Shown: piece by piece, positions 12,031 through 25,377 of the stretch | Numbering within the stretch: the first letter of the stretch is position 1 | Layout: each line of letters opens with the position of its first letter | Assembly (NCBI GenBank): GCA_033239525.1 | Contig: BSYO01000004.1 | Span: 2,232,001-2,296,000 of the forward strand | Length of the DNA stretch: 64,000 nt | Reading direction: 5' to 3' | DNA from: Nepenthes gracilis | Taxonomy: Eukaryota; Streptophyta; Magnoliopsida; Caryophyllales; Nepenthaceae | Position numbers and translations under genes: made by a program | Notes under the pieces: generated by a model | What the model saw: the letters and a program-made list of their open reading frames with translations, nothing else | Databases searched by the model: none | What the model was told of the DNA's origin: nothing

Positions 12031-13509
12031 ATCGTATGATAGCTCATTAGCATAGTTACTTTGTACTAGGTACCCAATTATAGTGTCAAATATATGTAAT
12101 TGCTGATTTATGATAATATAATAAGATCCATAAAAGTAATTGTGACATTTTATATAATAGTGACGTCTATTGATTATGACTCAATAAACTTATGCCTTTT
12201 ATTGTCATTTGGATTTCATGGAATCCCCATGATCTTCCTGTTAGTGGGTTTTACGTAATATTTGCTAGTAATACTCTTAATCTCTTCGGTTGTGGTAACA
12301 ATTTAGTGTAAAATCTCAGATAAGGTGTGATAGATTGCTTGATTTTTGATATTGCATTGGTTATATTTATATTGTTATTCGAGAATTGTTATTGATTTTG
12401 TGTTGCTTGACGAGTTTTTTTGTTTAGTTTTGTTTTTTTTTACTTTAAACTGGTACAATCTTTAGAAATTAATTATTGATCACGTATTTGTTGCTGAATC
12501 TACTAATAAAGATGATCCTAACATTTAGCTGTTCTATGATTTGAGTGTGGAGGGATTGTACTTTCACTTAGATAGTAATTGAATCACTTATTTTTTATTT
12601 TAGATGTATCAAATTTTTATTTTACCTAATTATTAGATAATTAGGACCTTTGATAGATTGTTTTATTCTAATAGATTTTATGGATATTGTATTTTTATGA
12701 TATTGTTTGAATTGGATGACGTATGCTCTGGGTTTGGGTTATTACAGATTGTGTTGTTAAAAATCGATCATTTTGAGTTCTAGTAATGAAAATGAATCTA
12801 AAAATGACGATAGTGACACAAGAAAAAAGTAAACAATGGAGCTTGAAAACAAAATCTTAGGTATAATCTTTTATTTTATAAATTATATTAAATATTTAAT
12901 AAAATAAATATAATATAATATATTTTTAATAGTATTTTATATTATTTATTTTTTATCTTATACTTTTTTATTTTTTTAAAAAAATAGATTTGTACCTATT
13001 TTAGCATGGCACCACCTAGCCTAGACCAAAAAAGAGAAAAATTTCATGCTGTGTTAAACTTGACACTAACTATATTGTTACCATGCAAGGGATCAAAGAT
13101 GTTCTATCATTTAAAGAGATGAAGCACATTTTTTTTCTAATTTAAGATATTAATATTTAAATAAATAATTATAATTTAATTATTTTTTAAATTATAAAAA
13201 ATTAGTTTAAATTAAATATTAAATTTTAATTATTTATTTTAAAATTAATATATAAAAAAAAATAATTTTTACCTTTTAAAGATAACGAGTCACCCTAACC
13301 CTACCATAGAAGCCCACAGACAGCTCCTGAAATTAAAGCACGGTAGCATGGGACGGCCTAATTAATAACTCTTCAACTCTATTCAGTAATATCAAATGGT
13401 TGCTGTTTCCAATTAATCTTGAGTCCTAAATGGCAAATATTATATAAGCTTATCAATTAACAGAATATCAGTAATTTGTAAAAATATTGGGTATGAAATA
13501 CAATTACCT
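12031..13509. other. AT-rich intergenic DNA with a palindromic MITE-like patch
   Basis: No gene seen. At about 13136-13285 an AT-only palindromic patch (TAAATAAATAATTATAATTTAAT on one arm and its near complement on the other) closely resembles a second patch at about 30215-30365, which suggests one AT-rich MITE family. Terminal repeats and duplications are not clear. Confidence 0.4.
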
Positions 13510-15277
13510 AAAAATTCTTGTTCGCTTTCGCTCGCCGACTCTGGACGCCTGAAGTCAAAACGCTGGCAGGATTCTTAGCTAGTCTCTGCAGTTTTGATCG
13601 CTCTCTCGTCGTTCTCCTCCTTTTCTCTCCCCGTGCTCACATCTCGAATTTACTGAAGGTATTACCTGAACTCACCTCGTTACAATTGGATTCTGATTTT
13701 CTCTATGGGAAGAAAAAAAAAGAGAACTAGATCTTTGGGGGAACGTTCGGATTCAATGGACGATTTCGATGCAAAAGAAAAAAGACACATATTTTGTGAT
13801 CGTCATCTGGAAGAAGAGTGATTGTTTAACTATTTCATGGAGGCGTATTATTAATTTTATACCCGAGTATACTTCGATCGATTTTGTTTGAAGATTTTAC
13901 CTTGCCTGTCTTGCAGTTGATAGTCACTTGCCAGTGGCGATAACACGGCAAGCCCGAACAGATCCCGTCTTTTGTTTCTGGTATAATTCTATTTGCTGAA
14001 TTTTATTGTGTCTTTAGATTCTGGTTTGTACTTGTAGAATTCATCAGTGAAGCGTTTTTTTGGGTTGCAACAGTGAACCTTTTTTGCCTGCAGTCGGGTA
14101 ACATTAACTTGGGGCATTAGAATTGGAGACATTCTGTTACTATAAAAAGAACAAAATGAAAAGGAAACCATAACGGATTTGCAATTTGCACCTTTTTTTT
14201 AACTAAATAGGTTGCCTGTAATGGAATTTGGGTACTATAACATTTTTTAAGAATCAATTCATTCCCTCTGGTAATTTATGGAGCTCACAGTCATGAGATA
14301 TCCAAGCAAAGTTATTTTATTTGAATCTGGGATGTAAGTATAGAAATTAGGCAGACTACATGTAGTTGCTTTTCGTTGAGAATATATTTCATTATGGCAC
14401 TCTCACCCTTTGGATGGGTTTCTCGTTGCTCAGTGGCTTCAAATTGCCCAATTTTACAAATTGTATGCTAGTGTGTGAGAAGGATGGGAATGACAGAGTA
14501 TGGCCTACCGAATCATTTTTTTGGTGGACCTCATATTGATGATTTTAGTCTCATGATTCCTCTTGTGCAAGTGGTGGTTTTGAGTCACCACAATCTTTTT
14601 ATTGAGCTATAAGTTATGTAATCAATACTTAATTATGTGAGAGTGAAGCTTTCAATCTGCCATTCAAAGTTCATAGTTCACAACTCTGATCTATGAGCCC
14701 ATTCATGATCCTATTGTTTGCCAAGTGGTCCTGCTTACCATTGGCAATATTAGATGAATCAATCAAACCTGATAAATGTCACCCAATCTCCCAAAATACT
14801 GAACTCAATTCTGGGCACCATTTGAGAATCTGATGACAAAATGGTAAAATATTGCTGAAGTCAAGTGGTGATGATTTGACAGGGGTATTGTAATTATTCA
14901 GTGTTCTAAATCATGGAAAGGATGAACTTTTGCATATATGGAACACATTTTCATGTCAGTAATTCCTTGAGTAGAGTGTTGAATACTTGATTCCTGGCTG
15001 ATGAGGAACACATCCAAGGTGTCACTGCATAATTCATGGTAAATTGTGATTAGTACTTTAGTGAAGGCCACAGAAAAAGCCTAATGCTATGAGTCTACAA
15101 AATGGTGATCCTTGAACCAAGTCCGTTTCATAGGGGCATCATGATTGTAATTTGTTCCATAAATTTTTGATTTTCTGTGGATATCCCTGTTGCCTGTTTT
15201 TTCAGCCATGACACTCAAGATGAAATTGGTTTCCCCTTTTTAAAGGGGCGGTTATAATTATTATTTGTGGTAAAGCA
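13510..15277 (+). promoter_or_regulatory. TCF25 leader region (5' UTR exons and introns inferred)
   Basis: GC content rises sharply at about 13515-13660 (CGCTTTCGCTCGCCGACTC), as in many plant transcription start regions, followed by a possible donor (GAAG|GTATTAC near 13657). A second patch at about 13918-13980 is bounded by a cttgcag acceptor and a CTG|GTATAA donor. A third acceptor (ttttttcag) ends at 15205, 73 bases before the TCF25 ATG. I infer a leader with up to two introns; only transcript data could fix it. Confidence 0.4.
15208..15243 (+). other. Upstream ORF in the TCF25 leader
   Basis: An 11-codon frame starting in CCATGAC, just inside the last inferred leader exon, ends at TAA 34 bases before the TCF25 start codon. 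If that leader exon is real, ribosomes meet this ATG first, which could damp TCF25 translation. Depends on the inferred splicing. Confidence 0.35.
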
Positions 15278-18200
15278 ATGTCAGGTCGGTTACTGAGGAA
15301 AGTTTTGAAAGAACAAGAACTGAATCAGAAGCAAGCTGACCCAGGTATCAAACAGGATCAGCAGGATCAAATTGTGGATGACGAGTCTGATTCTGATGGG
15401 GATTCTCAAAACCCATTTGATCTTCTCAATGCTAGCAATGATGGACAAAATATTGACAAGGTTCAGCTTCTCCTTGTATTGAATTTTCCTATTTGATATT
15501 CACGCATGGTATACTTAGATTTGTTGGGGAGGTTTTCAATGAATACATTCGGTCACTTACATGATTTTATAGTGAGGAAAAGGATCATTCGATTGCTGAG
15601 GATGGCCTCAAACAAGTAGAATATCAACTATTTCTATATGTTGTGGAGGAGATTGACAGTCTCAAGAAATATGGGATGATGCGCATTCTTGTGCATATAG
15701 TGAAGAGTTTTAATCTCTTTTCCTTGAAATAATTGAAGGAGAGTCTGACATCCTCCAAATTCCCAATTTTCTCTCTCCAGCACATTAAATAATAGAGGAA
15801 TTGCTGTTTCTTCTTTTCTGCATCTCTAGGGTTCCTACCAAAAAATGTTTTGTTATTCATTTGAAACTTATTAATCCATTGAAGCTGTATATATCCAACT
15901 TCAAAACAGTTGTTGCAGAAGTACATTGGAGAAGTAGATGACTACTTGATTCCTTCGATTTCAAACAACATTATCATACTGGAATTCACCATTAACCCTG
16001 ATTGGTATATTTAGTAGCAGTTCTTGGAATATCTTTTTCTAATTCCCCCCCCCCATCTCCATCTCTCTGGTGATGATAAATCATAGATGCTAAATTGCTG
16101 TTGTGCATGCACCTTCATTCCATGGGACATTGAAGTCCCTCCTCCTAGTGCTTAAGATATTCTTTTGCACATAGTCAATCCTTCATGCCATTTGGGACAG
16201 TTTGATGAGTAAGAACTGTAGAACGTTTTCCACTCAACTGAAAATCCTCATCAATATTACTTCATGAACTCGAAGGAATGATAATCAAGCACAAAACTAT
16301 GGCTGAAGGATGGAATGCTCGGGCCATCGAGGGGATCCAAACATAAAGCTCTCAGTCTGCCTTTCAAATCTGTTCCTCTTGCACCCAATATTCTTGTTAC
16401 TTGCAGAGAATGGGGATGAAAAAGATGGCAATGTTGTCGCAGATTTCCGGAGACTCATACATTTCCATGGACACTGGAAGATTCTACTACATGTTTTCCC
16501 TTAAGTGAATGTAATGTCAGATTTCAGGTGAGTCAAGGATCAAATTAGGAATTTTGTTTTGGAGGAAGCTGCTGGTCCTAAGATTTAAGTATAGTCATAC
16601 AACATGAAAGCCCCAAAGGCCTTTGTATGCAATGAGTGATGCTCCTGTAAGGTGATTGTTGCTCATTGTATTCACAGAATCTACAAATAGAATGCTAATT
16701 GTTGAATTTGTCATATGTGCATAGATTTTCCAGGAGACATGAGCCACCAGGAGGTTGGAATCCATGAGTCACTCTCAGGTCATGTATTGCAAGTCCGCAA
16801 CTTTTGGTTGGCTGGGTCTAGTAAACTTTATTTTCCAAAGTTATTTTTACTTGCTTCATCAGCAAAACCTAATGAAATAAAAATGATAACCAAAGATCTC
16901 AGTGAGTAAATAATCTCTGATTCAAAATAGATTGCTCACTATATTATGTAAACAGTAGCTCTCTGTAAGTATCTGGATTGTTGAGTATGTTTTTGCCACG
17001 GTTAATTTACTTTCAAAATACTAGAAATTTTGAGATGAGCGCTTTTATTTAAATTTTTGAGGAAGTTACCACATTATAATTGCAATTTCTATCAATGACG
17101 CCACTGGTGGCTACATCGTGCCAAAAGTATGATCTTGTGTAGCATTGTTTCAACGGGCTTGTATTCACTCTCTCCTATGTGCTGCTACAACTATCATGCA
17201 CACATGTATATCTTTCCTATTATTTGTCCTTGCACCCATAACTGCCAAACGCTAACTATTATCAGCATTGGTACCATCCTTATTATCACTGCTGTGGCTC
17301 TAAGCTTCCCACTGCCATCATTCTGCGTTACTCCAACACCGGCTGCATCATTAACCTGCAACTCAGTTCATTGTCATGATGCCACTACCTTGCTCCTCAA
17401 TGTTGTCGCCATCATCAACCTGAAACTTGGTTTGTTGCCTGCAACAATGCCATTTTTGCAACTGTTTACTTTCAGCCACCCTTGATATAACTATGCTACT
17501 GATCAATCATCACTGCCAAGATGAACAACAAGAATGGCGAGAAAGAATAGATACCTTATAGGATCATTACTCACTAAGGATTACAAAAAGGGAGGGTGCA
17601 TGATGAGATAAAGGCGTAAACATGGTTTTCAGCCTTTTAAATGGTAAATTAGGTGTTTTCTTGATTAGAAGAACTACTCAAGTTAAAATAGTTGTATTCT
17701 TTTGACTTATGAGCTCAAACAAAGTGGAATATTGATACTTTTATCTTCAACAATTATTCAGGAGTAGGGTCATTGATTACTTTGTTTCACCTTATAAAGG
17801 AAAATTTTGATGTTCTTTGGGAATTAGTGGGCATTTTTCTGCCATTATATTGGACAAATATGTCATTATTTCAGACAAATAAGTAGTCTACTTTAAGAAG
17901 TAGACTGCCAATTACTCTTTTCTTCTATTAGTCTTCTTTTTTTTTGGTAAGTATTCTATTAGTCTTCTTGTGGAATGCTATATCCTTATTTGGAGAACAT
18001 GTATGTGATTTATGTTGATTTCTTTCCTACTGATTGACAAGAGAAGTTTGGGATGTGGGAGTTAGAATTTATGACACCATTCTTGTCAAGTATTTATATG
18101 GTGGTTGGTGCTTTATATTACCTTAGATTCTAACAAATTTTCCAGAGTTGCATTGATGGGAAATCATTTCCAAGTTAGTTAAGCATCTGCTGTGATTCCT

Positions 18201-21200
18201 TCTTCCTTTGTTCTGTCTTAATTATTGCCTTTGATTGGGTAGTAATGGGTGTGTCCCGGCATAGTGATAAGATTGCTTCATTATGATTTGGTAGGCATGG
18301 TTCAATTTACTGAAAAAGTTCTTTTGCGAGATAAGGTTTTATACATATGACCATTAGACTCGTTATGTGGGAGTTTGTTGCATTAGGCTACCGTTTTTCC
18401 CAATGGTTAGGCCATAGCATCTATGAAGCATGAACATGGACATGCTGACATACTAACACGCTACTTTTTCAAAAAATAATGATATGACATGTTGAAAACA
18501 TAATAATTAAAATCATAGTTTATAATTTTTCTAATTGATGACAACACTACTTGTACTAATTGCAATAAAAGTACATATTTTTTATTTTCTCACAAAAAAA
18601 TTCATATGAAGAAGCAGTATGCAACTGAACCAATATAAACAAATTATGTTATAATATTTTTAACAAATTATTGTAGTAGAACAATAAAAATGATACAGCT
18701 TAATAATGTAAGACAAAACTAAATATAATAAAATTTTTCATAACCGCATTTACTTCATTGTCTCCATTCTAGTAGCATCATAGGTGAAAACAATGCATGG
18801 CTCATTCAATGAAAGATGTTTAATTTCTAACTCTCCGACATCCCCAAGTGAGTTAAATGCATCTCCACAGATGTTTCACATCTTACTTTCATTGCAATTA
18901 TTGTGGACTTCTTGAAAGTAGGTGAAGATTATTATGAATGAAAATCAAATCTTTGGCCCGTTTCACAGGTTTTAAAATTTTTAAAAAATTTTTAAAATTA
19001 TTAAGTGACCCACATTTTTCAAATTTATATTATGGACCCCATTTTGAAAAATTGTAAAAATACTCAATGTATTTAAAACATGACTGAAATGGGTCTAAAG
19101 TGTGTTGGGATGTGTCAAAATTTTTAATAAAATTAAAAAAAATTTGCACGTGTTGGACACCGACACTTTAGCCTTGGGAGAGCGTCAAGCGTCATATCAT
19201 GCTATCTTGACAGGTCCCTGAGGTGCACACTGCATAAGTGGAGTGTTTAAAGTTTAAATTTTGCCAACTTCTTTACATGTTGAGATTTGATGTATTCCAC
19301 CTGTATTAGGTATGCCATTTTTTTAACAGTGACTAGCACTTGTTCATGTATGATGAAATATTTATTGAGGACCATAACGTGAGGGAGTTGATGGTGAAGA
19401 ATGTTTAATGGATGTGAAAATCTATTACTCATCTTACTTAGCTGTTTCTACAACTTTATGTTGTTCTTTGTTGCTCTTTATTGCTTTAGGAACTAGTCTA
19501 TGCTTTTTTGTATTTTCCACCTTCAATTTTCGATTGCTAAGAGGGCTGAGTATTGGTGTAACTGTAAGGTTGTTCTGCCGTTACTTGGAGAACACGAGTT
19601 CTAACCATGGAAATAGCATTTTTCCGTTGTAGGGTTAAGTGTGAATACATCTAACCTCCCCAGAGCTCACAGTGTGAGAAACCTTGTTAACTAAGCCATC
19701 CTTTTCTATATCTTTTTTTACTGATGGCATCTAATAACTAGTATGTCCATGTGTTTCGAGTTCTTCACACATTTAGCATTTTGTGTTGCAGGATGATGAG
19801 GCTAGAAATGCTGATGGTGCATTCGGAGAAAAAAATTACCGGGTTGGATATCCTGCCACTGATAGTGCAGTCTCTGCAGGCCCATCATCTTATAAGAAAT
19901 CAAATAAAAAAAAGAAGAAGAAGAAAAACAAAGCGGCCACTTTCCCTGCTACAAATAGAGCTGAAAATTCTTTGGATGCACTTCTAGAAAGATTTTCTTT
20001 TGATGGTGACTCTGCTAATCATCAAGCTTGCTCCAGTAAATCTGGCATCTCAGATTACAGTGTAGGTGATAACTTGATCAAACAACGACAATCATCCTTA
20101 TTAAAGGTGGATCCTAAATTCTTGAATGCTGAGAATGAGCTGCGGAGAATATTTGGTTCTAAGATAGTAAATTCTTTTGAGAACATTAGTCAAGCAGGTG
20201 GTTCTAGACACGTACGGGGCGCAAGACGTGGAGGCCACAGCCATAGAAAATCCATTCTTGTCTCTCCATCAGAACATTGGCCTCGTTGGGATGGGTCTTT
20301 GTCCATGGAGCTTTTGGAGACTAATGATGGAAGCCATTATTTTAGGTACATGATTGTTTTGTTTGATTGCAATTTCATATAGTTTGAGTTAAATATCTGG
20401 TAAGTTTAAAACCTATTTTGGCACTCACCTAATAGATAAATTTTTTTCAGATACATGGTTCCTTGATATAAGAAATTTCTTGTTCTACTGCTGTTGTGAC
20501 AATAATAGTGGGTGTCAAATGGGAAACCGCTGTTCTTCATAAGGAATAGATTCAACAATTGATACACACTAATGAGAAAGGTTATAGAACCGGGCCAATA
20601 TTATCTTTCTGTCTGGCAATTATCGATTTTGGCAGCATTCATCTGAATTGTCTAGCTACTCAGAGCAGTGCACATGGTTAATGCCGGAGGCTGTCAAAAT
20701 CTAAGTCTAAAGTCTTTAACTTGACATTGGCTGATGAGGCTTTCCATCTGTGTTATCCTTAATTAGGTCCTCGAATGTTACCCTTATAAAAAAAAGATGG
20801 TTCTCAGTTAATTTAGTTGCATATACGCATCTTTTTCCTTGTGCAAATTGGCTTGTTTTTGGGGGTACAGCCATCGTAAACTTTGTCTTTTGCACCCATG
20901 CTTTCAGTGTTTGAAGCATTTGTTGCTTAAGATCCAGCTTCTTTTGAATGACATCTTGAAACCCCTTCCAAAAAGATCGGGGAAGACTTCTTGTTTTTTA
21001 TGCACGTGCTTTCAATGTTTGAAGTGTTTGTTGCTTAAAAATCGAGCTTCTTTTTTAATGACACCTTGAAATCCCCTCCAGAAAGATTGGGGAAGATTTC
21101 ATGTTTTCTCATGTCTATTCTGTGCTCAACCGCCACCTCACAAATAAAAAAATAAAATGATATTTAAATTGTTTTCTGTAATGTTATGGAAAACCAAAAA

Positions 21201-24014
21201 TCTTACACCTCCATAACTACAACTGGAGGTCAACTTACTTTACTTCCCGATACTCCACTGGGAGATGGAAAACAAAACTGAAAATGAAAATCATAAAGAA
21301 GTTATTGTTCACTACCCGCGAACTCTCTGAAATAATTAAATAATTGGGAAGGGGTAATGAACTGCATGCATGCGAGGTGTGCTGCTACTGGTGACTGCTT
21401 AAGAAAGTTTCATGGTCCCAGCCTTTGCTCATGGTCAGGTGTTCTTACTCAGCTGTGTTTGATGCAATGCCTATAAGAGATTTCTCACGGGGGCTTATCT
21501 TTTTGTCTGAGAAAGAACGGAACTTATTGTTCAAATTCTTTTGCAAACTGCATAAAGTATCCTTCTTCTGCCAGTTTGTATTGCTTCATTGTAAACGGCC
21601 AAGGAGACATCAATTCAATGATTTTTTTTTTTTTTTTTTTTATCAATCAAAAAACAAATCATTTTTTGTTGTATTTAGATGTGCACCATTCATATACCAA
21701 ATGCAGATGGTACATAATGATAAGCAGTAATCTATAAATATAAACAGGTCCCACCAATAGCTTATCTTTTTTCCTTGGCATCCAACTGAATTTGAAAAAC
21801 TTACACTTTCATTATATGATGTAGATACGTGCACTCATCTTCCTACAGCCAAGTGCAGAGAGCATTTGAAGCTGCCAAGGCCATTCACGACCTCAATGGC
21901 GTGGCAAGTATTTTGATGCACCATCCCTATCATGTGGATTCACTCATGACACTTGCAGATTACTTTAAATTCACAGGCGAACATCAAATGGCTGCTGATG
22001 CTATTGCCAAATGCTTATATGCCTTGGAGTGTGCGTGGCATCCTTCTTTTACCCCCTTGCAGGGAAACTGCCGTTTGGAATATCGCCATGATACAAACAG
22101 GCCGTTGTTTTTGACACTCTTTACCCACATGAAGAACTTGGACAGGCGTGGCTGCCATCGATCAGCTCTTGAAGTTTGCAAGCTGCTGCTTTCACTTGAT
22201 TCGGCCGATCCTATGGGAGCATTGTTCTGTATTGATTACTTCTCCTTAAGGGCTGAGGAGTATGCATGGCTAGAACAGTTCTCTGAGGAGTACCAAAATG
22301 ATAACTATTTATGGCATCTCCCAAATTTTGCTTATTCCCTTGCCATTTGCCGATTTTATCTGGAGCACAAGGAATCTTGCCCAGGTGGTGATTTGGAGCA
22401 CGGAAAAGCTGCTTCAGTTGATCTCATGAAACAGGCATTGATGCTTCACCCTTCGGTCCTTAAAAAGCTTGTGGCAAAGGTTCCTCTAAAGGATCTGGCA
22501 TGGACGAATGTACTTAAGCATTCTTTCTTCAGATCTGAAGATACAGGAATTCCTTCTCTGGATCACTTGATCAAGATATATGTGGAGAGAAGTTATCTCG
22601 TGTGGAGGTTGCCGGATCTGCAAAGATTGTTGAGGGTTGTGGCCTTGATGGTGATCCAAATGCTGAAGCAAGATGCAAGTGAAGCCAGTACTTGGGCTTG
22701 TGCAAGAAAAGAAGCATTCCCTTCGGATAAGAATCAGTAAGTTTCTTGACCTGATGAGAACATTCACTGAATTATTGTCTCTCACAATGCCAGCTTTGAA
22801 AGTGTGTGTGTTTTTTTTTTTTTGGTTGAAGATTCAATGTGCTTATTTTCATATTTATAGGAACGAAGCTGATAGGAGATTCGTACAGTTGAAGAACATC
22901 CCTAGGTTACTTGTTCTATAACGGCTCAATAAATTCTCTGCTCTGATTGGCACTACACTATTAAAAAGTCGAGGTTATAAAGGAAATTTCCACTTGAGAA
23001 GAACATTCTTAATTTTATAAAATTACAATTTTCCCTAGAAAAGGCTGTGGCAGATCTAGAAAAGCTCCTGTAGCTCAGATTTAATTTTTTTTCAGTGACT
23101 TCATTTAATCTATGGGAGTCATCCGTTAAAATTGTCTTATGTGACGTGACATATATTTAATAATTTATTAAAATGATTAAAGGTTATTATGTCATATAAA
23201 TTTGTTGTATTTTATTAGAGAAGTTTTTTTCTTAATTTGTCCGGTATTGGATAGAAAGAATGACCTTTATATAATTAAGGAATCGGTTATGTTCCTTTCT
23301 TATAAATGACAGAATTACCTATCATAATTTTGTGGATAAATGAGATAATTTTTCCTAAATAATATTGGTTTTCAGTTTCTAAATTCAAATTCAAGGCAAT
23401 TTTTTTTTTTTAGCTTTCTTTATGATTTTTTTTCCTTCTTTAAAAATAACTATCCAGAGAAACTGAAAACTAAGTTCTTTACAAAATTTCTGCAATTCTA
23501 AGATAGAGAAACAAGGGTGATGGGGTTGAAATTAGTTCTTAGTTTTTCAAAAAATGAACGTTAAACATTGATTCGAGTATGCCATAGTTTTTAATTTCGT
23601 ATTTTGAATCATGAAATAATGTGACAGTTCAAATATCTTTATAAATATTTTCTCTTATGATGTCTTATATTATCAACCTCGCTTTCTAATACGGGCAGTC
23701 AGAATCATGGGAAGTTTCCGTTTTGTTGCCTTTTCAGGTACAAGCATCTGTTGGTTTCAGATTTCTCCGATGCAATGCCGACCATGCCGCCAGATAACCT
23801 ACAAAACTTTATGGTGGATCCCGGGATGAGGGAGATAATGCAGAATCAAAACCTGGGTCCCAACCGACGGGCACCTGCTCCTCGAGATCTCGCCAATCGC
23901 AGCCCCTTAGCCGTGTTGTTTGAATCCATGCTTCCATGGGCACATTACGGAAGTAATGAAGCTGAAGCTGACAACCAGCCTAATGGGCACCACCAAGACA
24001 ATGACCATCACTGA
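15278..24014 (+). CDS. TCF25: TCF25 / Nulp1 homolog (Rqc1-type ribosome quality control factor)
   Basis: Five coding exons: 15278-15460, 19792-20345, 21825-22736, 22861-22905 and 23738-24014, joining in frame to 656 residues, close to the plant family length as I recall it. The start MSGRLLRKVLKEQE matches the conserved N-terminus. An acidic stretch (DDESDSDGDS) precedes NPFDLL, and a run of lysines near residues 96-106 looks like a nuclear or RNA-binding tract. The family core follows: WPRWDGSLSMELLE, then YFRYVHSSSYSQVQ, then helical-repeat sequence including HHPYHVDSLMTLADYFK. The C-terminal part carries NIPRYKHLLVSDFSDAMPTMPPD, matching the RNIxRHVxLS region of animal TCF25. Yeast Rqc1 and human TCF25 act with the ligase Listerin on stalled 60S subunits; the same role here is inference. 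Intron 1 is 4.3 kb, with no further exon found. Confidence 0.92.
18418..19200. repeat. Decayed dispersed repeat in TCF25 intron 1
   Basis: The left part (CTATGAAGCATGAACATGGACATG, about 18420-18443) and the right part (CACGTGTTGGACACCGACACTT, about 19147-19168) resemble the paired GGACACG and GACACCGACAC motifs that bracket a common plant dispersed repeat. The middle is AT-rich. The ends cannot be set and the family is named only from motif resemblance. Confidence 0.3.
20893..21115 (+). repeat. 108-bp tandem duplication in TCF25 intron 2
   Basis: Two adjacent diverged copies share CTTTCAGTGTTTGAAG (20901; CTTTCAATGTTTGAAG at 21009), TTGTTGCTTAA, CAGCTTCTTTT/GAGCTTCTTTT and GGGGAAGA. The period is 108 bp. 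It contains no exon. Confidence 0.75.
22861..22905 (+). other. 45-base symmetric coding exon of TCF25 (possible cassette)
   Basis: Bounded by an atttatag acceptor and a CCTAG|GTTACT donor, this exon encodes a 15-residue segment around NEADRRFVQLKNIP. Both flanking introns are in the same phase, so joining exon 3 directly to exon 5 also stays in frame. I include the exon because its residues extend the match to the RRxxxxxxxNIxR segment before the VxLS motif in animal TCF25. Skipping cannot be excluded. Confidence 0.65.
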
Positions 24015-25377
24015 GACCATTGTTTTTCGTGCTGAAATCAAAGTTATTATCATCTCATCCCACAATAAGTTATAAGCTGCAAGTTTATCGGGAGAAATAA
24101 TTATCCCTTAGCATTATTGTCGGATCGGTTTCATGTTAATTTACCCTTTTCTTTTCTCTTTTCCAGCACATGAATAATGTATTGAAATTTTGAGGGTTAT
24201 GTAACTGTGTGCACTAGATGTAGCCCTACCCAGCTCATTTGCTGGACATATCTTAGCCTAGATGTGGTAACAAGCTTAATGCTATGCACCACGGGATTTT
24301 GAAGAATATTTAATGTTGGTTGAGGATATGACTTTTCTATATAAAAAGGTTGCCTCCTTGTATTTGGGGAACAAGTTAACAGGAGGTTGCCTGCCTTCGA
24401 TGCTTCCTCTCCCTTTGGATTGCTTCCTCTCCCTTTGGATTTATATCCCATCCAGGTATTTTATGATATAAATATTATTACGACGTTTATTAAAAATTAT
24501 TTGACATAAATTATACCATGTTGAACTCTTGAATGATGCATTTGTTGATTCAGGTATAAAGTATGGATGAATGGCTGTCTCCTGAAATGTCTCTGTAATT
24601 TAAGGGTTACAGTACGATTGGGTTAATTATTTGTGGTTTTATTTTATTTTATATTATATAAAAGGTTAATTCTATGAATTAAACTAATAAATTTTAAGTT
24701 ATACGATAATAACTCAACCAACAAGGTATCAAGCTCTGTTTCGTGTCCCGTGATTTTGCCACTGACTATCTGTGGTGAAGAGAAAGTGAAAAATAGAATT
24801 AAAAATATTTTTTTATTTTATTTAAATATTAATGGAATAAAAATAATTAAACTTAATCGTAATTTTTTTATATTTTGTCGTTAAAATACGGTTTCATTAA
24901 TTATTTATTATGGATAAATAAGAAAATTTACGACAATTTCTTCCATTCAAATCCAATTCACTTTATTTTTAAGAGACAGAAAAACTTTATTCCATTTCTT
25001 TTGGCTTTCTTCAATTTTCCTCCCTCACTATAATATCCAAACAAAGCAAATTACTTTTTGACTGTAAATTAATGGATCTGGGAATTATATTCTTTGAAAT
25101 TGAAAGACATATAAACTCTATCCTTATAAGAGATGTAGCCTCCTTAATCGATAAATTACTCCTACTAAAATTTTAACTGAAAATTGTTTATCAATAACAA
25201 AATATGAATTCATAGGACTTGAAGAGGGTCATGGAAGAAACACCACCAAAATAACAGCCAGAATTCCTCAGGAAAAAAAAAAAAAAATATATTTGAAGAT
25301 TAAAAAAAAAAAATGAAATACATTTGAGACCCAATTTTCTATCATGCTTCTTTTCCTCCTCATTGTTATTCCAAAAT
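24015..25377. other. Convergent intergenic region between TCF25 and FUC95A
   Basis: Holds both 3' UTRs and AT-rich DNA. A perfect 20-bp unit TGCTTCCTCTCCCTTTGGAT occurs twice head to tail at 24401-24440. The part at 24195-24350 (tagccctacccagc, then a tatataaaaagg) has the feel of a decayed LTR, but no ends or duplication were found. No gene seen. Confidence 0.45.

Noticed and set aside
17129..17485. 118-codon open frame inside TCF25 intron 1
   Set aside because: Composition follows a CAT/ACC-rich low-complexity stretch, there is no family resemblance, and it lies within a well-supported intron.
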